From positions 331,501 through 395,500 of the forward strand of contig NZ_NWTI01000001.1 of NCBI RefSeq assembly GCF_002531575.1: a stretch of DNA of 64,000 nt, given 5' to 3'. The stretch is from Bradyrhizobium sp. Y36 (GTDB lineage: Bacteria > Pseudomonadota > Alphaproteobacteria > Rhizobiales > Xanthobacteraceae). Below the pieces are notes generated by a model, which saw only the letters and a program-made list of their open reading frames with translations, was not told the origin of the DNA and did not search any database. Positions within the stretch are counted from its first letter, which is position 1, and each line of letters begins with the position of its first letter. Shown here piece by piece: positions 51,044 to 62,520 of the stretch. Both the position numbers and the translations under genes were made by a program.

Positions 51044-51074
51044 AAGGCCGCGGCGGTGACGCTGCGGCCTTTTT
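51044..51074 (+). terminator. Rho-independent terminator after the histone-like gene
   Basis: AAGGCCGC pairs with GCGGCCTT across a 12-nt loop, followed by TTTTT. Confidence 0.75.
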
Positions 51075-51413
51075 GCATCGCCATATGGACGTTCAGAAGC
51101 CGTCCTTTCCGGCACCCGTTTGATTCGTGCCCCGGTTGCCACGCTGGTGATCTTCCCCGTACTTGCACGGTCCCGCCGTGCACTTTGGGATGCGGATCAT
51201 GTGATCAAGAAGACACACAGCCCGACAACCTTTCGTGGAATCGCCAAAACGCCCAAAAAGTCGGCAGTTGCCCGTGATTTTTGCTTCACGGCCCACATCC
51301 CTCAATCCAGATTGTCGCAGTAACGTAATTTTGCACATGGGTCGTTTGCTCCGGGGGGCTTCCGGGATCCGACTTGGCAACAGACTTGGCAAGAACTGGC
51401 GATGGGGATCGAG
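51075..51413 (+). other. Long leader region of the porin gene
   Basis: No gene was found in these 339 bp. A TGCACGG-N5-CCGTGCA hairpin lies at 51164-51182. The region must contain the porin promoter and a long leader, but I could not assign boxes with confidence. Confidence 0.5.
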
Positions 51414-52430
51414 ATGAAGAAAGTAGCTTTGTTGGCAACGGCGCTGGCAATGGTGACGACGGGTTCGGCTTTTGCGGCGGATTTGCGCGTGAAGGCATTG
51501 AAGGCCCCGCCGCCGCCCGCCTTCGACCCCTGGGACATCGCCTTCGGCGGCGCGGTCATGAGCGACTACATCTTCCGCGGTATCACCCAGTCGAACCACA
51601 AGCCGTCTGTCTCCGCCTATTTCGAGCCGCGCTTCAACGTCAACAAAGACCTCCAGCTCTATGTCGGCGTGGCCGGTGAGAGCATCTCCTTCCCGAACCG
51701 CGCCGCGGCCGAGATCGACATCTACGGCGGTATCCGCCCGACCTTCGGTGCGTTCGCTTTCGATATCGGCGTCTGGGGTTACCTGTATCCGGGTGGGACC
51801 TGCTATTACGGCGCGCCGACCGACACCGCCGGCAACCCGCTCAGCGCGCAGTGCGCCGCGAACGCGCTGCTCAACGGCAACGTGATGAAGAAGGACGTCA
51901 GCTTCTTCGAAGTCTACGGCAAGGTGAACTACACCATCAACGACAACTGGAGCGTCGGCCTCAACGAGTACTACACGCCGAGCTTCCTGAACTCGGGTGC
52001 GTGGGGCGACTACGTGTCGATCACCGCCAAGTGGACGGCGCCGAGCACGACCTTCGGCTCCAGCGGCGTCGGCATGTATGTGTCGGGTGAGTTCGGTCGC
52101 CAGTTCCTCGGCACCTCCGACTCGTTCTACGGCACCGGCATTGCCGCGCCGGGCTTCGCCGGTCCGTTCCCGAACGGCATCAAGTATGCCGACTACAACA
52201 CCTGGAATATCGGCATCGGCTTCACCTACAAGGTCTTCACGCTCGATCTGCGTTACTCCGACACCGACCTGTCGAAGGCGAACTGCAACGCGTTCACCAG
52301 CGACTACACGGCCGTCGCGAACGGCAGCTTCAGCAGCATCAACCCGACTGGCGTCGGCTCCAACTGGTGCGGCGCGGCCGGCATCGCCAAGCTCTCGTTC
52401 GACCTGACGGCGATGACCAACCTGAAGTAA
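51414..52430 (+). CDS. TorF-family putative outer-membrane porin
   Basis: The 338-residue protein has a signal peptide (KKVALLATALAMVTTGSAFA). The conserved start of the Gcw_chp/TorF beta-barrel family follows: FGGAVMSDYIFRGITQSNHK, then PSVSAYFEPRFNVNKDLQLY. Alternating aromatic strands continue to the end. It is outer-membrane located; the solute is unknown. I prefer ATG 51414, though ATG 51402 would add four residues. It is monocistronic with a strong terminator and is probably well expressed. Confidence 0.92.
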   Translation: MKKVALLATALAMVTTGSAFAADLRVKALKAPPPPAFDPWDIAFGGAVMSDYIFRGITQSNHKPSVSAYFEPRFNVNKDLQLYVGVAGESISFPNRAAAEIDIYGGIRPTFGAFAFDIGVWGYLYPGGTCYYGAPTDTAGNPLSAQCAANALLNGNVMKKDVSFFEVYGKVNYTINDNWSVGLNEYYTPSFLNSGAWGDYVSITAKWTAPSTTFGSSGVGMYVSGEFGRQFLGTSDSFYGTGIAAPGFAGPFPNGIKYADYNTWNIGIGFTYKVFTLDLRYSDTDLSKANCNAFTSDYTAVANGSFSSINPTGVGSNWCGAAGIAKLSFDLTAMTNLK

Positions 52431-52453
52431 ATCTCGTTCCGAGACCATCTCAG

Positions 52454-52482
52454 AGGGCGGCAGGGCAACCTGCCGCCCTTTT
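52454..52482 (+). terminator. Rho-independent terminator of the porin gene
   Basis: AGGGCGGCAGG-GCAA-CCTGCCGCCCT, an 11-bp perfect stem with GCAA loop, followed by TTTG. Confidence 0.88.
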
Positions 52483-52528
52483 GCTTTGGGGCAATGACGA
52501 GCCTGGGGGCCTCCCGCCCGCCTGCATC

Positions 52529-54286
52529 TCAGCGCGCGGCGCTCGGCTCCGGGGCTGGCTCGCCGGCTTTGCCGAGGACGTGGATCTCGTCGTCCTTCAC
52601 CAGCGACACCTTGCGGGTATGGAAGGCGTCGAGCGTCGAGCGGTGACCGATCGAGACGATGGTGGCCTGGGGCAGCTTCTCCGTCAGCAGCCGATAGAGG
52701 CGGTCCTCGGACGGCTCATCCAGCGAGGCCGTCGCCTCGTCGAGGAACAGATAGTCCGGCACGTGCAGCAGTGCGCGGGCCAGCCCAAGGCGCTGCTGCT
52801 CACCGAGCGACAATGTCCGGTTCCAGTGACCGTCCTCGTCGAGCCGCTCCGCCAGGCGCGGCATGCCGACGGCCGTCAGCGCGTCGCGGATCTTCTCCGG
52901 CGGAATGGAGCCGTGCTCGGCCGGGTAGATGACGGCGTCGCCGAGCGGGCCGATCGGGAAATACGGCCGCTGCGGCAGCATCATCAGCTTCGACGCCGCT
53001 GGAATGGCGACCGTGCCGGTGCCGAACGGCCAGACGCCCGCGATCGCCCGGAACAGGGTCGACTTGCCGGAGCCCGAGGGGCCGGTCACCAGCACCCGCT
53101 CCGACGGCTGGATCGTGAAGGCATCGGCTGCGACCAGAGGTGCGCCGTTCGGCAGTTTGACCAGCAAATGCTCGAGCGTGATGGCCTTGCCCGTGGACGG
53201 CGCCACCTCGATGGTCGGCTCGAGCGCCGCGCCGTGAGCGGCGGAGCGGACCGACATCTCGAAGCCGTCGAGACGGGCAATGACCGAGCGCCATTCGGCG
53301 AGCGAGCGATAGGCGGTGACGAAGAAGGACAGCGCGTCCTGCACGCTGCCGAATGCCGAGCCGGTCTGCATCATGTCGCCGAGCTGGATCCGCTTGGCAA
53401 AGTAGGCGGGCGCCACCACCACATAGGGAAAGATCGTTGCGGCCTGACCGTAGCTCGCCGTGAAGGCGGTCAGGCGCTTGGTCCGGCTCATGATCCCGTA
53501 CCAATTGCCGATGACGAAGCCGAAGCGCTGCAGCAGACGCCCACGCTCGGCGCGCTCGCCCTTCAGTAGGGCGATCTGCTCGGAATTCTCGCGCACGCGG
53601 ATCAGGTTGAAGCGGAAATCGGCCTCATAGCGTTGCTGCTCGAAATTCAGGTTGATGAGCGGGGCGCCGATCCAGTGCGTCAGCGCGGTGCCGACGATCG
53701 CATAGGCCACCGCACACCAGACCAGGAAGCCGGGGACGACGATATCGGTGCCGTAAATGTACAGGGGGGCCTTGTAGGACAGGCCCCAGAGGATGACGAC
53801 GAACGAGGCCAGCGTCACGACCGAGGACAGCAGGCCAAGGCCGATGGTCAGCGTCTGCTCGACGAACGTTTTGACGTCCTCGGTGATGCGCTGGTCCGGA
53901 TTGTCGGCGGCGTCGCCCTTGAGCTGCATGCGGTAATGCGTGGCGCCCTCGAGCCATTCGCCGAGATAATGTTGCGTCAGCCATTGCCGCCAGCGGATCT
54001 GGAGCCACTGGTTCAAATAGAGCTTGTAGACGGCCAGTGCGACGAAGGTGAAGGCAAGGCCGAGGAAGATCCAGACCTCCTTGATGAACTCGGGCAGGTC
54101 GTAGGCCTGCAGCGCGCTGTAGAACCGGTTCTGCCATTGATTGAGGAGCACGTTGATCGCGACCAGCACCAGCTCCATGGCGACGACGACGGCGAGCAGG
54201 CCGCGGCCGACCCATTTGTCCTCCGACCGGAAATAGGGGATCGCGATTCGCCAGACGATCGCGAGCGTGGCGCTGATGTTCTTCAC
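52529..54286 (-). CDS. ABC transporter with SbmA/BacA-like membrane domain fused to ATPase (YddA/BclA type)
   Basis: The 585-residue half-transporter has an ABC_membrane_2/SbmA_BacA-type N-terminal part (about six membrane segments, NQWQNRFYSALQAYD ~48, TQHYLGEWLEGATHYRMQ ~105, NPDQRITEDVKTFVEQTL). Its C-terminal ATPase has Walker A GPSGSGKST (~400), LPQRPYFPIGPLGDAVIYP, signature SLGEQQRLGLARA (~495) and Walker B YLFLDEATASLDE. All ATPase motifs are intact. Relatives import peptides; in Bradyrhizobium such a fusion (BclA) is needed in nodules. GTG 54286 is the start, with AGGAGA upstream. It is divergent from the lactate permease gene. Confidence 0.92.
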   Translation of the reverse strand: MKNISATLAIVWRIAIPYFRSEDKWVGRGLLAVVVAMELVLVAINVLLNQWQNRFYSALQAYDLPEFIKEVWIFLGLAFTFVALAVYKLYLNQWLQIRWRQWLTQHYLGEWLEGATHYRMQLKGDAADNPDQRITEDVKTFVEQTLTIGLGLLSSVVTLASFVVILWGLSYKAPLYIYGTDIVVPGFLVWCAVAYAIVGTALTHWIGAPLINLNFEQQRYEADFRFNLIRVRENSEQIALLKGERAERGRLLQRFGFVIGNWYGIMSRTKRLTAFTASYGQAATIFPYVVVAPAYFAKRIQLGDMMQTGSAFGSVQDALSFFVTAYRSLAEWRSVIARLDGFEMSVRSAAHGAALEPTIEVAPSTGKAITLEHLLVKLPNGAPLVAADAFTIQPSERVLVTGPSGSGKSTLFRAIAGVWPFGTGTVAIPAASKLMMLPQRPYFPIGPLGDAVIYPAEHGSIPPEKIRDALTAVGMPRLAERLDEDGHWNRTLSLGEQQRLGLARALLHVPDYLFLDEATASLDEPSEDRLYRLLTEKLPQATIVSIGHRSTLDAFHTRKVSLVKDDEIHVLGKAGEPAPEPSAAR

Positions 54287-54601
54287 AGAGCTGGGTCTCC
54301 TGGAGGGGTGTGCACAAATGCCTGGAGCCAACGACCTGAGGCAATGGCGGAAATGGGCGCGCTTAGACTAAAGTCGCAAGGTGTGCAATTTGCGTTGGCT
54401 TGTCGCAGCTTGCAACCCTAGCATGGGGTTCGACGGCGCGGGGTGGGGTGACCAGGGATTTCGCGACCTTGTGAGCGGGACGGGAACCGCCGCATTCGCG
54501 AGGAATTCGCGTCCAGCTCGGGGGTTATCGCTTCCAGCGTCAAGCAGGATCGGCTCTCCACGCGGGCCGTCTGCCGCAAACATGCGTGGGGGAGGAAGAC
54601 C
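54287..54601. other. 315-bp divergent promoter region (ABC transporter / lactate permease)
   Basis: No gene of its own was found; the small frames are short and lack ribosome sites. GGGGGAGGAAG just before 54602 is the permease ribosome site. No clear operator dyad was seen. Confidence 0.5.
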
Positions 54602-56266
<1,665 letters not shown>

Positions 56267-56291
56267 CGGGCCGCGTTCCGGCTTCGACGCC

Positions 56292-56325
56292 AATCCCCGC
56301 GGGGGTCGCCCCGCGGGGATTTTTG
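56292..56325 (+). terminator. Rho-independent terminator of the lactate permease gene
   Basis: AATCCCCGCGGGG and CCCCGCGGGGATT form a 13-bp perfect stem, followed by TTTTG. Confidence 0.92.
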
Positions 56326-56404
56326 CGTCTACGTTGCGCGAACCTTCTCAATGGCGTCGCCGTCTTATAGAAGGTGCGGCAATTCAGGCTGGACGAGAGG
56401 TCTC

Positions 56405-56803
56405 ATGGTTTCGCTCAAGCGGTTGGTGTGTGCGGCGGTTGCAATGCTCGCGATGTCCATTGGCGCGCGTGCCGAGGATGGTTTTCCGTTCGGCACCGAG
56501 ATGACGCTGGAAGCGTTGCCGCAAGCAGGCTCCAAGCGGATTCCGAACATCGAGATCGGCGACCACGGCGAGGTCCTGCTGGAGCTCTGGTGCAAGGGCG
56601 GCAAGGGCCAGTTCTCGGTCGCCGGCAACACCGTGATCTTCGTCCCCGGCCAGATCCAGGACCGCAACTGCCCGCCGGGACGCGCGCAGGCCGACGACGA
56701 TCTCGTCGCGGCGCTCTCCAGCGTCGAGACCTGGAAGCGCCAGGGCGACGTGCTGACGCTGATCGGCCCGAAGCCGCTGCGCTTCAGGACGACGGGGAAC
56801 TGA
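56405..56803 (+). CDS. Secreted META-domain-like protein
   Basis: The 132-residue protein has a signal peptide (LVCAAVAMLAMSIGARA) and a domain resembling META/HslJ: ELWCKGGKGQFSVAGNTVIF, QDRNCPPGR, LVAALSSVETWKRQGDVLTL and PLRFRT. Two Cys could pair in the periplasm. The function of this domain is unknown in most bacteria. ATG 56405 follows GAGAGG. Identification is from motif pattern only. Confidence 0.7.
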   Translation: MVSLKRLVCAAVAMLAMSIGARAEDGFPFGTEMTLEALPQAGSKRIPNIEIGDHGEVLLELWCKGGKGQFSVAGNTVIFVPGQIQDRNCPPGRAQADDDLVAALSSVETWKRQGDVLTLIGPKPLRFRTTGN

Positions 56804-56810
56804 TCGCCAG

Positions 56811-56889
56811 GTCATTCCGGGGCGCGCGAAGCGCGAACCCGGAATCTCGAGATTCCGGGTTCAACGCTGACGCGTCGCCCCGGAATGAC
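56811..56889. repeat. GTCATTCCGGGG / CCCCGGAATGAC palindromic repeat
   Basis: A 79-bp inverted pair with outer arms GTCATTCCGGGGCG and CGCCCCGGAATGAC, and inner CCCGGAATCTC-GAGATTCCGGG. It sits between two convergent genes. Confidence 0.7.
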
Positions 56890-56893
56890 TTCG

Positions 56894-58105
56894 TCACTTC
56901 CACACCGACTTGTCGGCATCCCAGCGCTGAGCTTTGAGCTCCTTGGCGAGGGCCTCGATCGAGCCGTTGTCGTCGGGCTGGTCGCCTTCCTCGTCGACCG
57001 AGGCGTCGTCGGAGAGATTGAGCCTGGCGCCGCTGCTCTCGTCGGCGGTCGTCGTCGCGGGGCTGCCGATCCAGAGCATGAGCTTGTCGGTCGCGCCCGG
57101 CTTGTCAGGCGAGACGAGCCCCGTGACCTCGATCGTGTCGGTCAGCTCGAGCGCCGGAAAATCCTGGTTCGGGCGCTTGAAGACCAGCTTGAGCTTGCCC
57201 GTGGCGGGGTTGAAGTTTTGCGAGACCGGCTTTGCCGCAAGCGTCCGGCTCAGGACGTTCGCGACAGTGGTCGCGAGCTTGGTGCGGTTGATCTTGTCGC
57301 CCTCGCGCCAGTCGGCCGCGGCGAAGCGGATGGTACGGTCCATCTCGGTCATGCCCGCGGTCCAGCCGGCGGCGGTGACGCCGGGCATCGCCTTGAATTT
57401 CGCCAGCAGCGCGCCGGCACGCTCGGGATCGACCGACATGTTGATGGTCTGCTCGCCTGCGCGCAGCGCGTCACAGCCGACGGTGAGGCTCGCCAGCGTC
57501 ACCTCGACCTCCTGGCCCCTCAGGCCCTTCAGGAAGTCGGTCGCCGCATCGAGCTTGACCTTGACCGCGATCGCCTCCGGCGAGACGTCGGTGAAATCCT
57601 TCGGCTGCGGCGTGATGCCGTCGTCGGAGGTCTGGTTGTCCTGGAATTCCTTCTCGCTGAGATCGGAATTGTCGGGCGAGGTCACCTCGGTCACCACCTG
57701 GCCGATGCTGATCTGGCCGCGGAACTCGAAGGTGTCGCCGCTCGGCTTGCGCAGCAGCTTGACGCTGACGGGCGCCTTCTCACCGATGCTCTGCGTCGTG
57801 CCCGTCAGGTTCTGGCCCGCGACCTGAAGGTTGACGACGAAGCGGTCCTTGCGGTCGGAGTTCTTGGCGATCGGATAGCAGACGTCGAGCGTCGCGGCGG
57901 TGACCGTCTTGCCCTGGCGCGTCTCCTTCAGGATCACGTCGGCATTGCCGTCCATCAGCCCGTCGATCGAGGTGAAATAGCGCGTCTCCACGCCACCGGG
58001 CGCCGTGGCCTTGGGCGACAGCTTCATCTGGGCGGAGGCGACCTCTGGCTCAACCGCAAGCAGAGCCGCTAACAGGGCTGTCGAACAAACCAAGAGCGTG
58101 CGCAT
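56894..58105 (-). CDS. Hypothetical secreted protein (403 residues)
   Basis: The protein has a signal peptide (LLVCSTALLAALLAVEPEVASA) and a soluble, mainly beta-rich body with no recognised domain (DVCYPIAKNSDRKDRFVVNL, LASLTVGCDALRAGEQT, LKLVFKRPNQDFPALELTDT), plus an acidic patch DEEGDQPDDNG near the end. ATG 58105 is preceded by GAGGAT. It was probably annotated elsewhere only as a conserved hypothetical protein. It is isolated between repeats. Confidence 0.75.
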   Translation of the reverse strand: MRTLLVCSTALLAALLAVEPEVASAQMKLSPKATAPGGVETRYFTSIDGLMDGNADVILKETRQGKTVTAATLDVCYPIAKNSDRKDRFVVNLQVAGQNLTGTTQSIGEKAPVSVKLLRKPSGDTFEFRGQISIGQVVTEVTSPDNSDLSEKEFQDNQTSDDGITPQPKDFTDVSPEAIAVKVKLDAATDFLKGLRGQEVEVTLASLTVGCDALRAGEQTINMSVDPERAGALLAKFKAMPGVTAAGWTAGMTEMDRTIRFAAADWREGDKINRTKLATTVANVLSRTLAAKPVSQNFNPATGKLKLVFKRPNQDFPALELTDTIEVTGLVSPDKPGATDKLMLWIGSPATTTADESSGARLNLSDDASVDEEGDQPDDNGSIEALAKELKAQRWDADKSVWK

Positions 58106-58126
58106 CGACGAAATCCTCGAGCAATG

Positions 58127-58172
58127 AGCATGATCCGGAAAAGTGTGAAGCGGCTTTCCGAAAAGATCATGC
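58127..58172. repeat. AGCATGATC...GATCATGC palindromic repeat
   Basis: A second copy of the repeat at 43071-43117: the core GGAAAAG-GTG-AGCGG-TTTCCG pattern is shared. Confidence 0.65.
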
Positions 58173-58241
58173 AATAGAATCGGCGCCACCGTAGTGGGTT
58201 TTGGCGGTGGATTGAATCGGAAAGCGGCGCCCATCGTCGGC

Positions 58242-58271
58242 AAAAAAGAAGGCCGCCCGGAGGCGGCCTTC
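58242..58271 (-). terminator. Rho-independent terminator of groEL
   Basis: On the minus strand GAAGGCCGCC-TCCG-GGCGGCCTTC, a 10-bp perfect stem, followed by TTTTTTG. Confidence 0.9.
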
Positions 58272-58296
58272 GCGATCGTATCGGTTGAGGATGGGC

Positions 58297-60060
<1,764 letters not shown>

Positions 60061-60095
60061 AGCGGCGCATTCAGCGGCCGTTCAGGCGGACGGCC

Positions 60096-60392
60096 TTAGG
60101 CCAGAACGCCCATGATGTCCGACTCCTTCATGATCAGGAGATCTTCGTTGTCGATCTTGACCTCGGTGCCCGACCACTTGCCGAACAGCACGCGGTCGCC
60201 GACCTTGAGGTCGATCGGGACCAGCTTGCCGGCCTCGTCGCGGCCGCCGGGGCCGACGGCGACGATTTCGCCCTGGGACGGCTTTTCCTTGGCGGTGTCC
60301 GGAATGATGATGCCGCCCTTGGTCTTTTCCTCGGCGTCGATACGTTTGACCACGACACGGTCATGCAGCGGACGAAATTTGGATTTAGCCAT
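60096..60392 (-). CDS. groES: Co-chaperonin GroES (10 kDa)
   Basis: The 98-residue protein is a standard Gro[22 protein letters not shown], the mobile loop [16 protein letters not shown], the roof [14 protein letters not shown] and C-terminal [10 protein letters not shown]. It caps GroEL. It is first gene of the operon. The ATG follows GGGAAACGTC, preceded by AAAGG. Its promoter and CIRCE lie 95-160 bp upstream. Confidence 0.97.
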   Translation of the reverse strand: MAKSKFRPLHDRVVVKRIDAEEKTKGGIIIPDTAKEKPSQGEIVAVGPGGRDEAGKLVPIDLKVGDRVLFGKWSGTEVKIDNEDLLIMKESDIMGVLA

Positions 60393-60486
60393 GACGTTTC
60401 CCTTTGGAGGCTCGCTTCGGAAGTAGTGGAAAGTGGGTGGGGCGGCGCTTCCGTCCACCCCCTGTCCAGAGGATCGAACGGCGCCC

Positions 60487-60513
60487 TTAGCAATCGGGCT
60501 TTCCGAGTGCTAA
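60487..60513 (-). promoter_or_regulatory. CIRCE operator (HrcA site)
   Basis: TTAGCAATC-N9-GAGTGCTAA matches the CIRCE consensus (TTAGCACTC-N9-GAGTGCTAA) at 17 of 18 positions, with the exact 9-bp gap. It lies between the promoter and groES, where HrcA blocks transcription until heat shock. Confidence 0.95.
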
Positions 60514-60524
60514 TAGTGGGCCCG

Positions 60525-60553
60525 GAAATATGGCTTGGCCGCGATCCTGTCAA
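60525..60553 (-). promoter_or_regulatory. groESL promoter (sigma70-type)
   Basis: On the minus strand -35 TTGACA (60548-60553) and -10 TATTTC (60525-60530) lie 17 bp apart. The predicted start site falls about 5 bp before CIRCE. The -35 box is a consensus match; the -10 is weaker. Confidence 0.7.
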
Positions 60554-60710
60554 GCAAAGGTGGTTAAGCGATTGGTGAGGCGGATATAGGATGGTGGCAT
60601 TGGAAACTTTGTTCGGGGCGCCGACGTATCAAAGGACGTCATTGCTCCGGCAGCGGTTTTGCGCTTGGCTGCGGGAGGGGTGCGGCCATGGTCTTGTTCG
60701 GGGGAATGCC

Positions 60711-61232
60711 ATGATCAGTTCGGCTCACGCGCGCACGGTTGCCAATCTGGCGGCCGCCTCTTGTCTGGCGCTGCTGCTGGGCGCCTGCGGCGGCGGCATG
60801 AGCCTGCCGTCCTTCTCGTCGTCCTCGCCGCCGCCCGATGCCGAGCCGGGCGTTGCCCCGGAAATGCCTGCGACCATTCGCGCCGACGAGATCGTCGGCC
60901 GCTGGGGCCTCGCCTCGTTCCAGAACCCGGCCGACCGCGCCCGCACCGAGGCGGCCGCAAGGGCTCAGTGCAAGAATCCCTACGTGATCACCGCCGGCTC
61001 CTCCGGCGGGGTGATCATGCATCTGGCCGACCAGGCAACGCCCCAGGAGCTGCGGCTGAAGGGCTCGCCGAGCGGCAAGAACTACATCGGGCCCGCGGGT
61101 CCGACCCCCGGCGAGCAGGACCGCGAGATCGTGTCCTTCGACGGCCGCGTGCTGATCACCCGCTTCATCGACAAGGACGCCGCCACCCGCTACGGCAACA
61201 TGGTCTACGTCCGCTGCGCGCCCAGGGCGTGA
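60711..61232 (+). CDS. Hypothetical lipoprotein
   Basis: The 173-residue protein has a lipoprotein signal (LAAASCLALLLGAC, lipobox LGAC), then a Ser/Pro linker (SLPSFSSSSPPP) and a compact domain with IVGRWGLASFQNPADRART and a few Cys (AQCKNPYV, VYVRCAPR). The lengths and WGLASF start resemble AprI/Inh-like barrel proteins, but the match is not firm. ATG 60711 follows GGGGGAATGCC. It is divergent from groES and monocistronic. Confidence 0.75.
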   Translation: MISSAHARTVANLAAASCLALLLGACGGGMSLPSFSSSSPPPDAEPGVAPEMPATIRADEIVGRWGLASFQNPADRARTEAAARAQCKNPYVITAGSSGGVIMHLADQATPQELRLKGSPSGKNYIGPAGPTPGEQDREIVSFDGRVLITRFIDKDAATRYGNMVYVRCAPRA

Positions 61233-61242
61233 TCTCGCGCCT

Positions 61243-61346
61243 CCGTCATGCCCCGCGAAGGCGGGGCATCCAGTACGCCGCGGCCTCTCGATTGAATCAC
61301 GACCGTCTCTGGAATACTGGATCGCCCGGTCAAGCCGGGCGTGACA
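61243..61346. repeat. Palindromic repeat, inverted copy of 45400-45502
   Basis: Outer hairpins CATGCCCCGC-GAAG-GCGGGGCAT and CGCCCGG-TCAAG-CCGGGCG flank the shared internal CAGTACGCCGCGGC. It is the same family and sequence as 45400-45502, in reverse orientation. Confidence 0.75.
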
Positions 61347-61367
61347 GCGGAGGGGATGGTCCAAAAC

Positions 61368-61396
61368 GAAAAACGCCGGCCCGGGGCCGGCGTTTT
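61368..61396. terminator. Bidirectional terminator between lipoprotein repeat and cheZ-like gene
   Basis: AAACGCCGGCC and GGCCGGCGTTT form an 11-12-bp stem, with T-runs on both sides (TTTTGTTTTT on plus; TTTTTCGTTTT on minus). Confidence 0.88.
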
Positions 61397-61418
61397 GTTT
61401 TTCTCCGTATGCGTCCGC

Positions 61419-62204
61419 TCAGTCGAACAGCGCGTCGATGTCGTCCTGCGAGGCGTGGCCGACGTCGCCGCTGAGCTTCGGACCGTTGAGGAGCTTCTCG
61501 TCCTCGCTGCGATTGTCGGCCTGCGGAACGACGTGGGCCTTGATCGCGTCGACGCCGCCCCAGATGTCCATCATCGAGTTGATATGCTGCTCGATGAACT
61601 TCATCGTGGCCATGACCTTGCTGATGCGCTGACCGGTCAGGTCCTGGAAGTTGCAGGCTTCGAAGATCGAGATGACGCGTTCCTGGATGTCGTCGGCGAG
61701 GCGCTTCTGCTGATCGACCGAATCCACCTTGGACATCGCGCTGGCGGCCTGGTCGATCGATTCCGCGGCTTCGAGGATTTGCTGGGTCGCCTGCTCGGTG
61801 CCGCCGACCACCGCGCCGAGCTCGCCATTGACCTTGGCCATCTCGCCGCCGTCGAAGCTCTTGCCGTGCAGGGTCGCGATCTCGCGCTTGGTGCGGTCGA
61901 TGGCGTCGTGGATGAGGTCGAGCTCGACCTTGAGCTTTTCGCACTGCTCGATCTGCGCCCGGTACGTCTCGAGCATGTTTCGCGCTTCGGCGAGCTCATG
62001 GGCTGTCGAGGCGTCGATCGCTGCCATGGCCGCGCTGCCGGACAGCGGAGCCGCCACGACGCCCTTCGCCATCTGGGCGCGGATCGCGCGCAACTCGGCC
62101 ATGATCTCGCTGTGCATCGGGCCGACCTCTTCGGTCACGTCGATAATCGGCATCTCGCCACTAACGATATCCTCGACGCGAAAACGTTTGCGGTGAACAG
62201 CCAT
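61419..62204 (-). CDS. CheZ-like protein phosphatase
   Basis: The 261-residue protein is mostly long helices. The catalytic motif FQDLTGQRI is at Asp188/Gln192, and the C-terminal acidic helix SQDDIDALFD resembles the CheY-binding tail of CheZ. CheZ dephosphorylates CheY-P in chemotaxis. No other che or flagellar gene is in the window, and in alphaproteobacteria CheZ-like proteins are often unlinked. It may act on another single-domain response regulator. GGGGGGAG lies before the ATG. A terminator follows. Confidence 0.88.
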   Translation of the reverse strand: MAVHRKRFRVEDIVSGEMPIIDVTEEVGPMHSEIMAELRAIRAQMAKGVVAAPLSGSAAMAAIDASTAHELAEARNMLETYRAQIEQCEKLKVELDLIHDAIDRTKREIATLHGKSFDGGEMAKVNGELGAVVGGTEQATQQILEAAESIDQAASAMSKVDSVDQQKRLADDIQERVISIFEACNFQDLTGQRISKVMATMKFIEQHINSMMDIWGGVDAIKAHVVPQADNRSEDEKLLNGPKLSGDVGHASQDDIDALFD

Positions 62205-62520
62205 CAGGATACTCCCCCCACCTCACTCACGCGTCTTTTTAGGCAGAAGCGATTTAACACGAAGTTCACAGCCGGAACTGTCGTGCGGCGTGGCGCGACG
62301 GCGTGCAAACAAGCGATTAACCATGGCCGCGCCGCGTTCATCGAAAATAAACGCTGATCGCCAAATTGCCGCTGCGCTCGCGACGTGGTGAATCCAAACG
62401 CCCGATCCGTTTACCAAACAAAACGGCTTTTGCTTTTTATTGACCACGTCGCAGGGCGCGGATCAGCCACCAGCTCTCCACGACGCATGTGATCTAGACG
62501 AAACAGTACAGAGTACGTCG
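62205..62520. other. 316-bp intergenic region between cheZ-like and L,D-transpeptidase genes
   Basis: No gene of its own; the frame running into the transpeptidase from 62440 is non-coding in look. AT-rich TTTACCAAAC...TTTTTATTGACC near 62410-62450 probably holds the transpeptidase promoter, but boxes could not be fixed. Confidence 0.45.
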
